Assembly (NCBI GenBank): GCA_014773175.1
Contig: VXCM01003603.1
Location: 46,284 to 110,283, forward strand
Direction: 5' to 3'
DNA length: 64,000 nt
DNA from: Lucifuga dentata
Taxonomy: Eukaryota > Chordata > Actinopteri > Ophidiiformes > Bythitidae
Below, piece after piece: positions 1-10,942 of this stretch (the stretch's first letter is position 1; each line of letters begins with the position of its first letter). The position numbers were made by a program, and so were the translations under genes. The notes beneath the pieces are model-generated. The model was not told the DNA's origin. It worked only from the letters and a program-made list of their open reading frames with translations, and did no database searches.

Positions 1-172
1 AGGATGGCGTCCAGGAAGCATCCTAATCAGATGTCTGAACCACCTCAACTGGCTCCTTGCAATGCAAAGGAGCAGCAGTTCTGCTTTGAGCTTCTCCCGG
101 ATGCCTGAGCTCCTCACCCAATCCTAAAGGCAAACCCTGCCACCCTTCAAAGAAAACTCATTTTGGTCGCTT
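1..172 (-). mobile_element. LINE 3'-region fragment (Rex1/CR1-group-like)
   Basis: Matches the longer LINE at 31971-32197 nearly base for base in the same orientation, sharing CCACCTCAACTGGCTCC and GAGCAGC motifs. That segment encodes the C-terminal part of a non-LTR retrotransposon polyprotein on the minus strand. Frame-breaking differences make this copy dead. It is cut by the window start. Family assignment rests on recall of similar fish LINE proteins. Confidence 0.75.
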
Positions 173-497
173 CTATTCAGTTCAATTCAGTTCAATTCAA
201 CTTTATTTGTCCCCAAAGGGCACAAATAAAGGTGATCTCAGTCTTTCAGTCAAAGCTAATGTCAATATCTTTAACAATTTCATTATGATTGTTATAACTA
301 TCACCATCATTTTCATCATCATCACACACTATTACTATATCATTGACAATTATTACCAGAAATATTTAGATATCCTGCATCAACAGCATGAGGAAAAATG
401 TGTGCACAGTTTAATAAGATTGGATCAGTTGAAATTAACTCTAGATTGAATTGGTGTGTTGTAATTAACGCAGATAGGTAATATACTGTTGGTTGAT

Positions 498-786
498 ATA
501 TATATATATATATATACTGTTGGTTGATATATATATATATATATANNNNNNNNNNNNNNNNNNNNNNNNNNNNNNNNNNNNNNNNNNNNNNNNNNNNNNN
601 NNNNNNNNNNNNNNNNNNNNNNNNNNNNNNNNNNNNNNNNNNNNNNNNNNNNNNNNNNNNNNNNNNNNNNNNNNNNNNNNNNNNNNNNNNNNNNNNNNNN
701 NNNNNNNNNNNNNNNNNNNNNNNNNNNNNNNNNNNNNNNNNNNNNNNNNNNNNNNNNNNNNNNNNNNNNNNNNNNNNNNNNNNNNN

Positions 787-880
<94 letters not shown>

Positions 881-905
881 GTATATATATGTATGTATGT
901 ATGTA
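498..905. repeat. (TA)n microsatellite with internal N gap 546-786
   Basis: A long TA array is interrupted by a 241-base unresolved gap, followed by TA/TGTA repeats grading into (TATG)n. The tyrosine/isoleucine-rich open frames across it are repeat artefacts. The true array length is unknown. Confidence 0.95.
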
Positions 906-1091
906 TTTGTATGTATTTGGAAACAGATAAACAGCCTCTGTTGTTGTCTTGAGAAGTCCAGAGAAAACTATATTGTTGTATTCAGTTTTAGATTTTATGA
1001 AGATATGCAGCTGCTATGATGTGTGACAGGCAGATTTGGTGATGTTTCTCATAAATGTCTCAAAGGATAGAGAAGTACAGAAGAATATTCC

Positions 1092-1784
1092 AAAGGACCA
1101 TACCAGTGGTTTTACATGTTTCAGCCCATTAAAGGACCATGCCATCCATTTTGCATGTTTGAGCCTAATATATTCAATTTTCATACACATAAGGCAACTG
1201 ACAATCATTTCCCAAAGGATTAAACTGTATTTCATCTTTCCTGATACTTTGCAAAATCTCTTAATCTTTCAAAATCAAATATTCAAACAATAGCCCACCT
1301 TAAAAATCAGTGTTTCACCTCCTAATAGTTACGCAGCCTTATGAAGTCACAGTCATTAAAATTTTTTGATAAATGCAGGACTTCTTTTGGGACTATATTC
1401 CCCGGTGGAGATATACATTCACTCCGCATTTTTCATTGCACTTAAACTCTAAAATTACATAACTTCTAAAAAAAACCTGACTACACGTGTTGTTGGCGAT
1501 GATGGATTACCTATCCCAAGAACATTTCAAGTATNAAAACCTGACTACACGTGTTGTTGGCGATGATGGATTACCTATCCCAAGAACATTTCAAGTATCA
1601 ACAAGCTGATTTAATAGCGTACCAGTACATAACTAAAATCAACTTGTAGAGAGTTGAAACATGTTTGAGATAAGTTATCATCACAGTGAAAACAAAGTTT
1701 ATTAATTTTTATCACCTGAGGATTTGATTTTGAAGTTTAGGGGATTTGCAAACTAACAGCAAAACTAAAATAAGGTTTTATGTT

Positions 1785-1825
<41 letters not shown>

Positions 1826-1895
1826 GTAATGTGTATGTGAATACTACTGTATTTATTGGGCTAAAATGTGCAAAATCACTGGTATTGTCCTTTAA
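1092..1895. mobile_element. Chimeric A/B MITE copy
   Basis: The left end at 1092 is a 37-bp piece of subfamily B end sequence. At 1129-1132 a second terminus (TTAA, then AGGACCATGCC) begins a plus-oriented subfamily A body that runs to about 1624. From 1625 the sequence is subfamily B in the opposite orientation, including a (TA)n expansion at 1790-1821, and it ends GTCCTTTAA at 1895. It is either a nested insertion that lost its right end or a head-to-head recombinant. The 1472-1598 duplication inside it is an assembly artefact. Confidence 0.8.
1472..1598. other. Assembly-overlap duplication around single N (1535)
   Basis: The 63 bases at 1472-1534 are repeated at 1536-1598 across one N. 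The same arrangement recurs at nine other single-N joins, which points to an unmerged contig overlap. Confidence 0.85.
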
Positions 1896-2372
1896 GTGTG
1901 TGACACTATCAGAATGTGCAGCTATCAATATTTACAAGCATCATTACAGTTTTATTACTCCAAAACAAAATCCAGGATGTGTGGAGAACAAAAGGGAATG
2001 AAGTCTACATCTGAGAAACATAAACCTTATTTAAGCATAGTAATATCTGATACAGAATTATTGTATGATTACATCAATCATATCTGAATTATATTAGACA
2101 AATAGGAGTGAAACCAGGCAACCATGAGTCCCATTCTCCCTATGACCTAAGAACAAAACATAACGTATGTTTTGATGAAAATGATCAGTCACCCAGGCAG
2201 GTAGCTATATTGTATGAAAACTCAGTCAGGTCAACTGAATTCAAGTTTTTAATACTGAAATATTTCATCATTCATCCAAAGCTTCATCAGACAGAAATGA
2301 ATATACAGAAGGATGTTAAACCTCTAGTAACACAACAAACCTTCAGTTCCAACTAAATAGATATATTAATCA

Positions 2373-2426
<54 letters not shown>

Positions 2427-3051
2427 TTATTTATTTATTTATTTATGTTGTTATTGAAATTTTTCAAAAAATTCAAATTTAAATAACACATGTTAGAACA
2501 GGGTCCACAGTAATTAACAAATTACTTGCTAAGCTTAGTGCAGTTTTTAGTAAAAATAATGATTTAAATGAGTAGTGAAACTGATCAAAAAAGATTATTA
2601 GCGGGCAGATGGGCTGAGAGCTGACTAGTAACACGTTTTTCAAGCAATTAGCACATGAAGAGAAGAAGTTAGGCTGTATTTGCTTAGAATTTATGAATCA
2701 AGACTTACATTTGTGAAAATAAGTGTAACTAAAGCAGTTTTGCAAACTGTGGAAAAGATGCCAGAATTGAGAGACTTGATGATATTGAGAAGATGGACCG
2801 GCTGTTAAACTGAACAATTCTTTTGAAACTTTTGCCGGAATTCAAGCTAAGATACATGCAGCAGGTTTGGGGCAAGAGACCGAGTGTGTTTGTGTCTCAC
2901 AATTAACCTATTAAAGTGTGTAACTCTGTGCTGCTGGTTTAATCAGTATCAAAGTAGAGTGCAAGTTTGGGAGTGTTAATCTTTTTTACTGATTACATCA
3001 ATCATATCTACAAATAATTTACTAAAATAATCAGAAATGAACAAATGCTCA
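1896..3051. other. Unannotated stretch with (ATT)n
   Basis: It contains an (ATT)n/(ATTT)n microsatellite at about 2373-2445. I see no gene, transposon end or RNA in the rest. Open frames are short and have no family resemblance. Confidence 0.7.
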
Positions 3052-3619
3052 TACGCACAAAGGTTTGTGGACTTGAGCCAAATATACACAATCCATATAC
3101 ACATCACATTACTGACAACCATTTCCCAATAAAATACATTTTCCTACCCTCCAGACTGCCATTGGTTTCAGTTCATTTCAGTATGCTATTAAAATCAACT
3201 TGTAGAGGCTTGAAACACTCTTGAGATATGTAATCCGTCATAGTGAACATTGCGTTATCAGTTTTCTTTGTTTTTATTTTTGAATATTTAACACATTCAA
3301 CACGGAGCATGGAAGATGATATATGTCTCCACCAGGAAATATAGTCCCAGGAGAAGACGGCTTTGACTGAGAAATTGAAATGACCATGCCTTCTACAATT
3401 GTGCATGTGTGTGGGAAGACAAAAATGCTGAATTTTAAGGTGGGTGTATCACCTGAACATTTCATTTTCAAAGATAAGTGAATTTGAAAAAAACAACATG
3501 AAAGCTAAAATTATGGGTTTACAGTTTGGAAATTGGTTTTCAGTAACTTAACACACACATGCATATGTAGATTGTATATATTGGGCTCAAACATGCACAG
3601 TCACTGTATTGTCCTTTAA
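3052..3619 (-). mobile_element. MITE subfamily B copy
   Basis: Runs in reverse orientation relative to the B consensus from the other copies. It has a degenerate left end (TTGAGCC, then ACTGACAACCATTTCCC), the internal block GAAATATAGTCCCAGGAGAAG, and a right end closing GTCCTTTAA. The exact left boundary is uncertain because that end has decayed. Confidence 0.85.
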
Positions 3620-3631
3620 GTTAGGCCAGAC

Positions 3632-4216
3632 TTAAAGGACTATACCAGTCATTTTGCATGCTTGAGCCTAATTTATTCAATTTTCATAACTGTTACGTTA
3701 CTGACAATCATTTCCCAAAGGATAAAACTGTATTTCAGCTTTCCTGGCATTTTGCAAAATCTCTTAATCGTTCAAAATCTAATATTCAAGTGAGACACCC
3801 ACCTTAAAATTCCATGTTTCTCCTGCTAATAGTTACGTAGCCTTATGAAGTCATGGTTGTTAAAATTTTTCAATAAATGCAGGTCATCTTTTGGGACTAT
3901 ATTCCCCGGTGGAGATATACATTTACTCTGTGCTTTTTGTTGCACTTAAACGCTACAATTATATAACTTCAAAAAAAAAAAAAAAAAAANCAAGAATGTT
4001 TCAAGTATCAACAAGTTGATTTTAATAGCGTACCAGAATGAACTGAAACCAATGAATGAATGAAATCAATGGCAGTCTGGAAGGTAGGGGAAAAAAAAAT
4101 TATAATAAGTCACCATTCCAGTAATATGCCTTAGCAAATGATTGTCAGTAACATTACATGTATGAAAATTAAATATATTAGCTCAAACATGAAAAATGGC
4201 CGGTATGGTCCTTTAA
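3632..4216 (+). mobile_element. MITE subfamily A copy, full length
   Basis: Bounded by TTAA on both sides. Its inverted ends read AGGACTATACC on the left and GGTATGGTCCT on the right, and extend through the ACTGACAATCATTTCCC block. The interior carries the diagnostic GGGACTATATTCCCCGG and CAAGTATCAACAAGTTGAT blocks. A poly-A tract with one N at 3990 hides part of the interior. It lies 12 bp from the preceding B copy. Confidence 0.9.
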
Positions 4217-4814
4217 TTTGCAGCAAAGTAAATTGACATTGAATCCATCTGTGAAACTAGAGATAGTATGAGATCGTTTGAGAGAGTGAGAGAGAGACAG
4301 AGATGCTCTGGTTGTCATGTCAACATCCCTCATATCAGGAAGATAGTGATTATTTTTATAAGCAGATGGAGATTTGCACTGAAACCAAATGACACATTCG
4401 TCAGACAGCAGCAGGGCAGATGAGGACACTGATAGCACAGGAAAGAGAGTCCATTGAACTGAACAAGAACTTTTGGTGGGTTCACACACACAGCCTGACT
4501 AATGTCAAATGCTTTAATCAGACATAAAGGTTCTGATGACTCCCAATTAAAGGGAATATTTCATTTGCCAGACATGGCCATGTGGTCAGCATGAGTCATA
4601 AGCTCTGAGGTGAAATGAGAAAAATTAATTCCTGAAGTGGAAGTATGCTGCAGGCTGACGACACAGAACAACAACATAAAATGATACAGACTTTCTGCCG
4701 AGACAGTGTCAGAAGAATAACAGCTCAAAAGGTGATAATTGATATGAATATGAACATTTACTCCTTGAATTAAAATGTGTTCTCATTATGCCCGCAATGT
4801 GATTTAACTCTAGC

Positions 4815-4845
<31 letters not shown>

Positions 4846-5175
4846 GCCTGTTTCTGGTTACAGGTACCCATTTACAGCAAGTTGCAACTCCTGATTCAAA
4901 ATAACTTTATTACCAAGAGTGAGCAGGAATATGAGGTAGGGTCACATTTTTAACTTGTGGGTGAATTTTATCTCACAAATGTGACCCAGTCGATTGATTG
5001 CCTAAGTGTCCTGTGCCTGAAATCCAATCATCGCTTTCATCAGGTGTTTTTCCCTTCTCTGGATAACATCCAGATTGCATTTTCATGCAAAATGTAAATG
5101 TGGACTTAAAAGCATTATTTGAATCTGGCTGCAAAACAAGGACGAATATTCAAGTGCTGCTGAATAAGGTTCCAC
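4217..5175. other. Unannotated stretch
   Basis: Apart from a poly-T run at about 4818-4845 I see nothing recognisable. Open frames are short and lack motifs. Confidence 0.6.
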
Positions 5176-5369
5176 TTAAGGCTCCTACAGAATAAGATTA
5201 CAGCATTCTTAAGTTCACTGCAAGCCCCATTGTGTGACATGAGTCCAATAAGACTGTATGTTGATAATGCCTGATGAGTCATAGGCTAAGAGACTACACC
5301 ATGTTTCATTTACATTTTTCATCTTTCAGCTGGGACAGCCCAAAATCACACAATCTGTAGGAGCCTTAA
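5176..5369. mobile_element. Small MITE (family H) with 16-bp perfect inverted ends
   Basis: TTAAGGCTCCTACAGA at 5176-5191 is the exact reverse complement of 5354-5369. TTAA forms both outer edges, consistent with a TTAA or TTA/TAA target duplication. The 194-bp unit has no coding capacity. It is unrelated in sequence to the A/B family. Confidence 0.65.
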
Positions 5370-5608
5370 TACAATAGATGTAAATATAGTGCGTGCAAAG
5401 TGTCTCACTGATGACTCAGTGTATTAGGAATTAGCAAACACTTGAGCTCAGGCTGAGAAATCAAACAGACTAAGTGTGATCATCTCACTGACACAACCTT
5501 CAGAATAAATGCAAGTTCATTAATGGAGCCACCAGGAGAATAATTGTGACTTATCTTCCCTAAACAATATCAGAATTGAGATCCTCCTAACTCTTGGGCC
5601 CTGAATGC

Positions 5609-5744
5609 CTTCTGATTGTAATCCATTTTCTATGCATTTACACCTCTCATTAAAGTGCAATCTGCATCCAGATACTTTATCCAGATAAAAGAAAAGCAGT
5701 TAATGCATAGAAATTAATGGGTAGAAATGGATTACAATCAGAAG
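5609..5744. mobile_element. Hairpin MITE-like element (136 bp)
   Basis: CTTCTGATTGTAATCCATTT at 5609-5628 is perfectly inverted at 5725-5744. A second, shorter inversion (CTATGCATT / AATGCATAG) lies just inside, so the unit can fold into a long stem. No coding capacity is seen. A third inverted pair (CATTTACACCT near 5637, AGGTGTAAATG near 5789) suggests the true element may extend further right. Confidence 0.6.
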
Positions 5745-6120
5745 TCTATCTTGGGTCTGGCATCTTGTATCTCTGTCAAAACAGTCGAGGTGTAAATGAA
5801 ATCTGTACATCTGGGACACATTCGTGCAATAAAATCTTTGTCAGTGAAGATGTTTTGAGTCGTTGTCCATAAATGTGTACCTGCATCCAGAATACAGACA
5901 GCAAAAGCTCACACACAGTTATTAGTTATTCTAAAAAAAAAAAAAAAAAAAAAAAGAAAAGAAAGAAATGGATCAAGCTTGTCAAGCAGGACCAGCCGGT
6001 TAGCAAGGAGGAAAGATCCAACCACAATTCAGGTAGAATCAAATTAATAGACATTGGATGTTTTTATCCAGATAATGTATCTAGATAGAGAAATTGTATT
6101 CTGGTTTTCTTTACTGGAAA
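5745..6120. other. Unannotated stretch with poly-A
   Basis: Contains a poly-A/(AAAG) tract at 5933-5967. Nothing else is recognised. Confidence 0.6.
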
Positions 6121-7221
6121 TTAAAGGAACATACCTGCAATTTTGCATGTTTGAGCCCAATATATACAACCCGCATATATGTTATGACAATTTCCAAAAC
6201 ATAAAACTGTATTTTAGTTTTCCTTTTACTGTTTCTGATCTTTTAATTTTTCAAAATCAAATGTTCAGGTGTTACACTCACCTTAAAATTTAATGTTTTG
6301 CCTGCTAACATTTATGCACAATTGTAGAAGAGGCAGTCATTTTAATTTCTCGGTAAAAGCTGTCTTCTCCTGGGACTATATTTCCTGGTGGAGAAATATA
6401 TCGTCTTCCATGAAGCTCCATGTTGGATCAATAAAAGTTCAGTTGCTTCAGAAAAAAAATAAATAAATAATAATAGATGTCTTGTTCACTGTGACAGATT
6501 ATGTATCTCAAGCATGTTTCAGATCTCTACAATAATTAATATTGTACTGGAATGAACTGAAACCAATGGCAATCTGGAAGGCAGGAAAAAAGAATTCAGA
6601 AATTCATCAAATATGCACTCTGTGAATCTGCTAATCTGCTTTTTGATACCTGTTTCTTGACCTATATTCTTTATTTTGAAATTAGAAAAGAATTAACACG
6701 CTGTACTTTCTTTGACGAATTCTTACTGCGCGAGACAAATCGTATATTCATACACTCTACATTTATGAGTGTATTTACAAATTGTCATTTCACACATTCT
6801 GTACTTTTCACTCCTCTTTTCCCATGAGAAGATGTACCTTACAGTCCCCTAAAGATGATGGAATTTACATCATGCGGACTCTCGCATCCTCTCATATGCA
6901 GAAGGTATAAATTGGCATTCAGTCTTGACTAGCTATATCCCTCCTTTCTTGCTCCCTCTCTATAAAGCCACTGTGTTACTTCTATACTTTTGAGAGTCTC
7001 TTGCATTGCATACTCTAAGGACCATTTCCCAGTGCATCATAAAATCTTCCATACACTTCAGCCTAAATAACTCCTCTGAGAACTCTTCTTTGAGACAGTG
7101 ACTACAAGCTTATTCAACAACCTCTAAAGTAGTATATTTTGGGAAATGGTTGTCAGTAATGTAACGTGTATATGGATTGTATATATTGGGCTCAAATGTG
7201 CCTGCTGGTGTGATCCTTTAA
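6121..7221 (+). mobile_element. MITE subfamily B copy, interrupted
   Basis: TTAA followed by AGGAACATACCTGC opens a B copy that runs to about 6606. The B sequence resumes at about 7123 (AGTAGTATATTTTGGGAAATGG) and closes GATCCTTTAA. About 516 bp of unrelated sequence separates the halves. Without it the copy is about 585 bp, a normal B length. Confidence 0.85.
6607..7122. mobile_element. Insertion within MITE B, possible solo LTR
   Basis: This roughly 516-bp segment is absent from other B copies. ATTCA occurs at both junctions and may be a 5-bp target duplication. It contains a TATA-like GGTATAAATTGGC near 6904. I could not find clear TG...CA termini, so LTR status is a guess. Confidence 0.4.
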
Positions 7222-7632
7222 GGAATTTAAATGCTTTGACCTGGTGTCCCCGGTGTATGTCAGTCCATCAGCTGACCTCTCGCCTCCCACAACCATTACA
7301 GCCTTTGAACTCACCCTTCATTTTGAGTGACATGCAATTAAAAGTGTTAGTGATGGATCAGAATGGACCAATGGCAGGCGAGGAGCCGAGGTGGGAGCAG
7401 GTCTGAACGCAACGCCTCTGAGACATACATCATCCTGACAACACGATCTGCTGACATGGAGCATCACCGGCCAAATATTGCAAAACCGGCTGGAACATGA
7501 ACATGACTCCTGAGATGCATCAACGGTGCAATTAGTCAGATTAAGGATATTCTTGGAGATTTATTTAAGGCCCTTATAAGGCTGACTAGGATAATATATT
7601 AATTAAAATCATGATTAAACTAGCTTAGCTTA

Positions 7633-7661
7633 AAAGAAAAGAAAAGAAAAGAAAAGAAAAG
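7633..7661. repeat. (AAAAG)n microsatellite
   Basis: Consecutive AAAAG units are visible directly. Confidence 0.9.
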
Positions 7662-7731
7662 TGGAATGAAGACTCCACATCAGGTTTTAATTTAATTCAT
7701 TGCAATGAAATATCAATAATTTACAATGATG

Positions 7732-8072
7732 TATTAGGGCCATATAAGACAGAAAAAAGGAAAAAAAAAAATGAGGGGGACATTATTTCAAGTTTTCAAA
7801 CTCGCAAATTTGCCAGTTTTAAAAGTCTGTATGCTTATAATAATTGACTTATTAAATTATGCCTTTCCATCGAATTTAGCAACAAAGAAATATTTGTGCT
7901 TTTAGTGCAAAATCATCAAATTATCTTAAGCATACAGATCACTGAATTATCATAAGCATACAGACTTTTAAAACTGGCGAGTTTTAAAAACTTTGCGAAA
8001 CTTTGTGAATTTGTGAGTTTTAAAACTAAAATAATGCCCCTCATTTTTTTTCATCTTGTATGGCCCTAATAC
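7732..8072. mobile_element. MITE family D, long inverted ends
   Basis: The ends are TATTAGGGCCATATAAGA and its near reverse complement TTGTATGGCCCTAATA. Inverted similarity continues for over 100 bp (GCCAGTTTTAAAAGTCTGTATGC against GCATACAGACTTTTAAAACTGGC). A TA dinucleotide at each edge would fit a Tc1/mariner-type insertion. Internally there is a 26-bp imperfect duplication containing AAGCATACAGA. Partial relatives lie at 27252 and 61134. Confidence 0.75.
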
Positions 8073-9344
8073 GCCATCATAATAATTTCCAAAGCATTTA
8101 GCCAGTTTATCATTATTTTATGATATTACATTTAACATATTTAACACACATACTACATTTTCATTCTTTAATAGCAGGAGTCATTATTTAAGCAGAGATG
8201 AAAATCAGAGGAAAAGATCAATACTATAAATATCCAGCAGGAAATTGTCCACACTTAATAGTTTAAATGCTGTTTTTTTGTTTGTTTTTAGTTATTTGAA
8301 TAAATGGGGCATTTGTTTTCTCTTCCTGTTGTACAAGTAGAAGCTGTACTTGTTGCTAGAAGCTTTGGTGAAAAGTGCATTCAGGTGGAAATCAGTGCAC
8401 AGTTCCTGAAAGTTCCTTATTAAAAAAAAAAAAAAAAAAAAGTATGTATTTATAATTTAATTAGAATTAGAATTTATAATTTCATTAGAAACAATTTACC
8501 ATAATTATTGAGTTACATACTGAGAATTAGTTGCCATTATTTCTCTGTAGTTTATATTTTCTCCATCTCTGTTAGAAACAACTCTTATTGTATGACCACA
8601 GATATGAATCAGTGCATCTCTGCAGGATCAACACAATATAACCAAATTATTGAACATTATATCTAGAATGTTGCACGGCTGTACAGGTGTCTTAAAAACT
8701 AATAACTCAGTGAATACTTATTGTATCCTCTTCAGTTTTCCATTTGCAATCACCTTTAAAAAAATGCAAATATATTAATGCAAATACTTTTAATATAATT
8801 TCCTAACTTTAAATAGAAGGATATAACAAGAAAAAGCTCAACAACAGTTTATTTAAGGTTGTTAGATTGATTGTTATTGTGATACCACGGGACGACTGGC
8901 TCCATGCTTTGGTGCAAATCTTTTGGCACAGGACGGAGTTCTGAGCAGCATTTGGCATTTTTTTATTTAATTTATTTTTTTTAAATGATTGGAAAGCAGT
9001 TTTGGAAAGAAGAATAAGAAACAATACGAGAGGAACTGGCATCAGAGCTGGTTGCCGGATCTGAGTCTTCATTTCAAAACAGTCTCAGAAGCACTTTGGC
9101 GGTAATAATTACCACTAAAATCCAATTTCTGTCACATCAGACAATTATGTAACACATTGTAACACATTTTTTCATGTGTTGGTGTACCACCTCAGATTTT
9201 ACTTTGAGCATGTTATGAATTGTGTGGGTATTATGTGTTAATCAGCACAGAATACTCTATTGTAATAATTCTAGGATTATTTGAACTGCATCTGTATTTT
9301 ATATTTGTTCATTTGGAAGATTGGAAGATTATCCATAGCATCCT
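8073..9344. other. Unannotated stretch
   Basis: AT-rich DNA with a poly-A at about 8421-8440. No gene, RNA or transposon end is recognised. Confidence 0.6.
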
Positions 9345-9409
9345 AGGCATATGTAGGTCATACACCTACATATGCCTACCTACATATATATATATGTAGG
9401 TAGGCATAT
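9345..9409. repeat. Two overlapping perfect palindromes
   Basis: Hairpin one has 14-bp arms (9345-9358, AGGCATATGTAGGT; 9364-9377) and a 5-bp loop. Hairpin two is a spacerless 40-bp perfect palindrome (9370-9409) centred on a TA run. They share 9370-9377, so only one can extrude at a time. Confidence 0.9.
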
Positions 9410-9427
9410 ATATACATACATATATAT

Positions 9428-9510
9428 GGTGGAACATGAAATCTCCACAGCTGGATTTGAACCCAGGAGCTTGTTTCTCTGAGGAAACAATGCTTACTAC
9501 CCAAGCTGCA
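9428..9510 (-). mobile_element. L2/SINE-type head fragment
   Basis: The reverse complement carries the familiar fish L2-associated segment with a GCATTGTTTCCTCAGAG block followed by CTCCTGGGTTCAAATCC. It ends at a poly-A tract that has an unresolved base at 9530. Confidence 0.6.
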
Positions 9511-9556
9511 AAAAAAAAAAAAAAAAAAANAAAAAAAAAAAAAAAAAAACAACAAC

Positions 9557-9637
9557 TGGCAGTAGTGGGATTTGAACCATCACTTCTACAGAGACTGGAG
9601 CCTTAATCCAGCACCTTAGACTACTCAGCCACCTACC
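9557..9637 (-). pseudogene. tRNA-Leu(AAG)-like relict
   Basis: On the minus strand this 81-nt segment aligns along its length with eukaryotic tRNA-Leu(AAG). It has the anticodon stem and loop CTGGATTAAGGCTCCAG, a B-box-like GGTTCAAATCCC and an A-box-like TGGCTGAGTAGTC. By hand folding, the acceptor stem has mismatches at pairs 6 and 7 and the T stem has two more. It is therefore more likely a pseudogene or a tRNA-derived SINE head than a working tRNA. A poly-A tract borders it. The anticodon call follows the loop TTAAGGC. Confidence 0.7.
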
Positions 9638-9702
9638 TGATGGCAGACTTTGAAGCTAAAAGGACAAAAGAAGAGGATAAATAATCTCAAAATCTGAAAA
9701 GC

Positions 9703-9766
9703 CTGCATCCATCCATCCATCCATCCATCATCCATACCTGTTTATCTTATTCAGGGTCACAGGGTG
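9703..9766 (-). mobile_element. L2-like LINE 3' tail
   Basis: The reverse complement reads CCCTGTGACCCTGAATAAG and ends in (ATGG)n, the characteristic tail of fish L2-like elements. Only the terminal 60 or so bases remain. Confidence 0.75.
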
Positions 9767-9827
9767 GGTGGAGTCTTAAAGAAGCTACATGTTGTTTTTT
9801 AAATTAATTCATAAAACATACGAGTGA

Positions 9828-9962
9828 CTTGGAAAGGAAAGGAAAGGAAAGGAAAGGAAAGGAGGAGAGGAGAGGAGAGGAGAGGAGAGGAGACNCTTGG
9901 AAAGGAAAGGAAAGGAAAGGAAAGGAAAGGAGGAGAGGAGAGGAGAGGAGAGGAGAGGAGAC
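9828..9962. repeat. (GGAAA)n-(GGAGA)n microsatellite with artefactual duplication
   Basis: The 67 bases at 9828-9894 are repeated exactly at 9896-9962 across one N (9895). The real locus probably holds one GGAAA/GGAGA compound array. Confidence 0.9.
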
Positions 9963-10430
9963 AGACTGAATGACCAGGAAAAACGGCCTGATGGATGTTC
10001 TATTACGTTTCTGACATCCAGATGAAAAACAAGGACAGTCTCCACAGAGAACAATGTGGTAATTTTGTCATTTTTATATTAAATTATACTCAAATTTAAT
10101 TTCAAGGGCCAGTTCTCTGATTTGAAGTCTTTATTCTATTTTTTTTTTTGTTTTTAACAGCTTTTCTCTTTATTCGTGAAGTAGTGACTCTCTTATCTGT
10201 CAAAACTGGGTGAGTTTGGTTCAAAAGAATAACTTTAAGTGAGAGGACTAGGTTAGCCAAATGTGGAATAATAATGATGCATACATTAATAAAGGGAGTG
10301 TAATTATGAAACCGTCTCTCACAGGATGAATTCTTGTCTGATATACATTGTATGGTGTTGGGAAATCCGTATTCGTGGCTTTGCAGTAGCATCATGAATC
10401 TTCATGCCTCCTTGATTAGCAAGTGTTACT

Positions 10431-10942
10431 TTAAAGGACCATACCTTCAATTTCACATGTTTAAGCCCAATAAATACTACCCACATACATGTTACGTTAC
10501 TGACAAGTTCCAAAAAAAATAAAACCGTATTTTAGTTTTCCTGGGTTTTTTTTCTTCTTTTTTTAATAACCTAATCTTTCAAAATCAAATGTTCAGGTGG
10601 TACACCCACCTTAAAATTCAGTGTTTCTCCTGCTAACATTTATGCATGATTGCAGAAGGCACGATCATTTTATTTTCTCGGTAGAAGCCCTCTTCTCCTG
10701 GGACTATATTTCCTAGCGGACAAAAGCGACATCTTCCTTGCAGCTCCATGTTGGATCAGTTAAAAGAGACATATTGTTTTCTGTGACAGATTATGTATCT
10801 GAAGCCTGTTCATGTCTCTACAAGTTGATTTTAATAGCATACTAGAATGAACTGAAACCAATGGCTGTCTGAAAGGTAGGAAAAAAAAAATTGTGAAATT
10901 TACCGCTACAGTAGTATATTTTGGGAAATGATGGTCCTTTAA
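10431..10942 (+). mobile_element. MITE subfamily B copy with deleted right inner terminus
   Basis: Opens with TTAA, then AGGACCATACC, and keeps the complete B interior. On the right, GGGAAATG joins directly to ATGGTCCTTTAA, so about 75 bp of the right inverted end is missing. ATG occurs at both sides of the lost segment, suggesting a microhomology deletion. Confidence 0.85.

Noticed and set aside
493..952. Long open frames of isoleucine/tyrosine across (TA)n and N
   Set aside because: They are generated by the dinucleotide repeat and the assembly gap, not by coding sequence.
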